DNA of 8,610 bases from Candidatus Altimarinota bacterium. Its GTDB lineage: Bacteria; Patescibacteriota; Gracilibacteria; BD1-5; UBA6164. The stretch spans positions 1 through 8,610 of the forward strand of contig JAMOTX010000027.1 of NCBI GenBank assembly GCA_027062145.1, given 5' to 3'. The notes under the pieces were generated by a model that was given only the letters and a program-made list of their open reading frames with translations, was not told where the DNA came from and ran no database searches. Within the stretch, counting starts at the first letter, position 1. Each line of letters begins with the position of its first letter. The translations under genes were made by a program, and so were the position numbers. Shown here in pieces: positions 7,965 to 8,610 of the stretch.

Positions 7965-8610
7965 TTATTTATTTATTTGGATATTTTTTAATTCATTTTT
8001 AGCTAATTTTCAAAATTCTCATTCTTTATCTAAAGAAATAGTTTTCTTAAAATAAATAAATGCTTTATCAATATTTTGCAATTTAATCTCAAGTTTTCAT
8101 TTTACAAAATTTAACATAGAATTTTTAGAATTTTTTATCAATCATTGATCAATAAACTTTTGTGCTTCTGAATAATCAATTTTTTCATTAATTTCTGGTG
8201 CTTTTCAAGTTAATGCGATATTAATGATTCTCTTATCCACTTCATCCATTAATATCCATCACATATATCAATAAAAAATTTCTGAATTGGGATATAATTT
8301 AAGAGCTTTAGATGTTATAGTTTTTGCTACGTTTAATTTATTATTTAATATATGGTAATAAATTGCTAACTCATAATCTGTCTCATAAATTTCATCACTA
8401 TTTTCATTAATTATTTGTTCAAAAATATTAAGCATTTTATCAATTTCTCATACTTCATAATAATTTATTAGAAGTCTTTTCTTAATATCTAGATTATCAG
8501 GGTATCATATTTTAAGAGCTTTTATTAAATGAATATTACTTAAAACATATTCATGTAATTTTTCATACACTCTTCAAAGAAAATAACTTACTTCATAATC
8601 ATTTTCTACT
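7965..8610 (-). CDS. TPR (tetratricopeptide) repeat protein, N terminus outside the window
   Basis: The last 214 residues are visible; the start lies beyond the right edge. Helix pairs with TPR spacing include KKRLLINYYEVGEIDKMLNIF followed by EQIINENSD, then LAIYHILNNKLNVAKTITSKALKLYPNS. Near the C terminus is MLNFVKGKLEIKLQNIDKAF followed by IYFKKTISLDKEG, matching the TPR pattern of a small residue in helix A and AxxxFxKALxLxP-like helix B. TPRs are protein-protein interaction scaffolds and give no specific activity. No signal peptide or membrane segment is visible in this portion. All ten glycines are TGA. It ends in TAA at 7965-7967, two bases before the next gene's ATG, and so is the first visible member of the minus-strand operon. 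Confidence 0.78.

Noticed and set aside
7963..7978. ATTT tetranucleotide run of four units at the TPR stop
   Set aside because: Four units in very AT-rich DNA is unremarkable, and it is too short to argue for phase variation.
93..8610. Mycoplasma-type code with TGA as tryptophan
   Set aside because: TGA occupies glycine positions in at least four families, and TGG is used separately at plausible tryptophan positions (for example ARPW and SPW).

Overview
This window reads as a fragment of a very AT-rich bacterial genome in which UGA codes for glycine (translation table 25). That code is known from Absconditabacteria (SR1) and Gracilibacteria (BD1-5) in the Candidate Phyla Radiation. Under the standard code no reading frame exceeds about 95 codons. 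With TGA read as glycine the window resolves into eight nearly contiguous genes, and the TGA codons fall on invariant family glycines: the asparaginase CGGTI and HGTDT motifs, the YggS GENR and HFIG motifs, the GNAT RGKG loop and the DG/GD positions of thrombospondin type 3 repeats. All eight stops are TAA. I cannot tell the two phyla apart from this sequence.

Left block, plus strand (93-2587): a single-domain asparaginase-like protein, a YggS/PLPBP-type pyridoxal-phosphate-binding protein, a Nif3/DUF34 metal-binding protein and a GNAT N-acetyltransferase. The first three are 3 and 9 bases apart and look like one transcript. The GNAT gene follows a 59-base gap that contains promoter-like sequence. 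This block looks like housekeeping or metabolite maintenance.

Right block, minus strand (8610 down to 2588): a TPR protein (5' end outside the window), a 182-residue protein of unknown function, a secreted, membrane-anchored protein with eight thrombospondin type 3 calcium-binding repeats, and a 1027-residue polytopic DUF2339 membrane protein. Gaps are 2, 18 and 17 bases, so this is probably one envelope or cell-surface operon. Its promoter lies outside the window.

The two blocks converge at about 2588 with no intergenic base: the stop codons abut as TAATTA. They sit in the loop of a perfect 17-bp inverted repeat that is probably a bidirectional terminator. It is also coding on both strands, so both proteins end in ETKKED. 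None of the seven visible start codons has a recognisable Shine-Dalgarno sequence. I saw no tRNA, rRNA, CRISPR array, insertion sequence or riboswitch, and no gene-free stretch over 300 bases.
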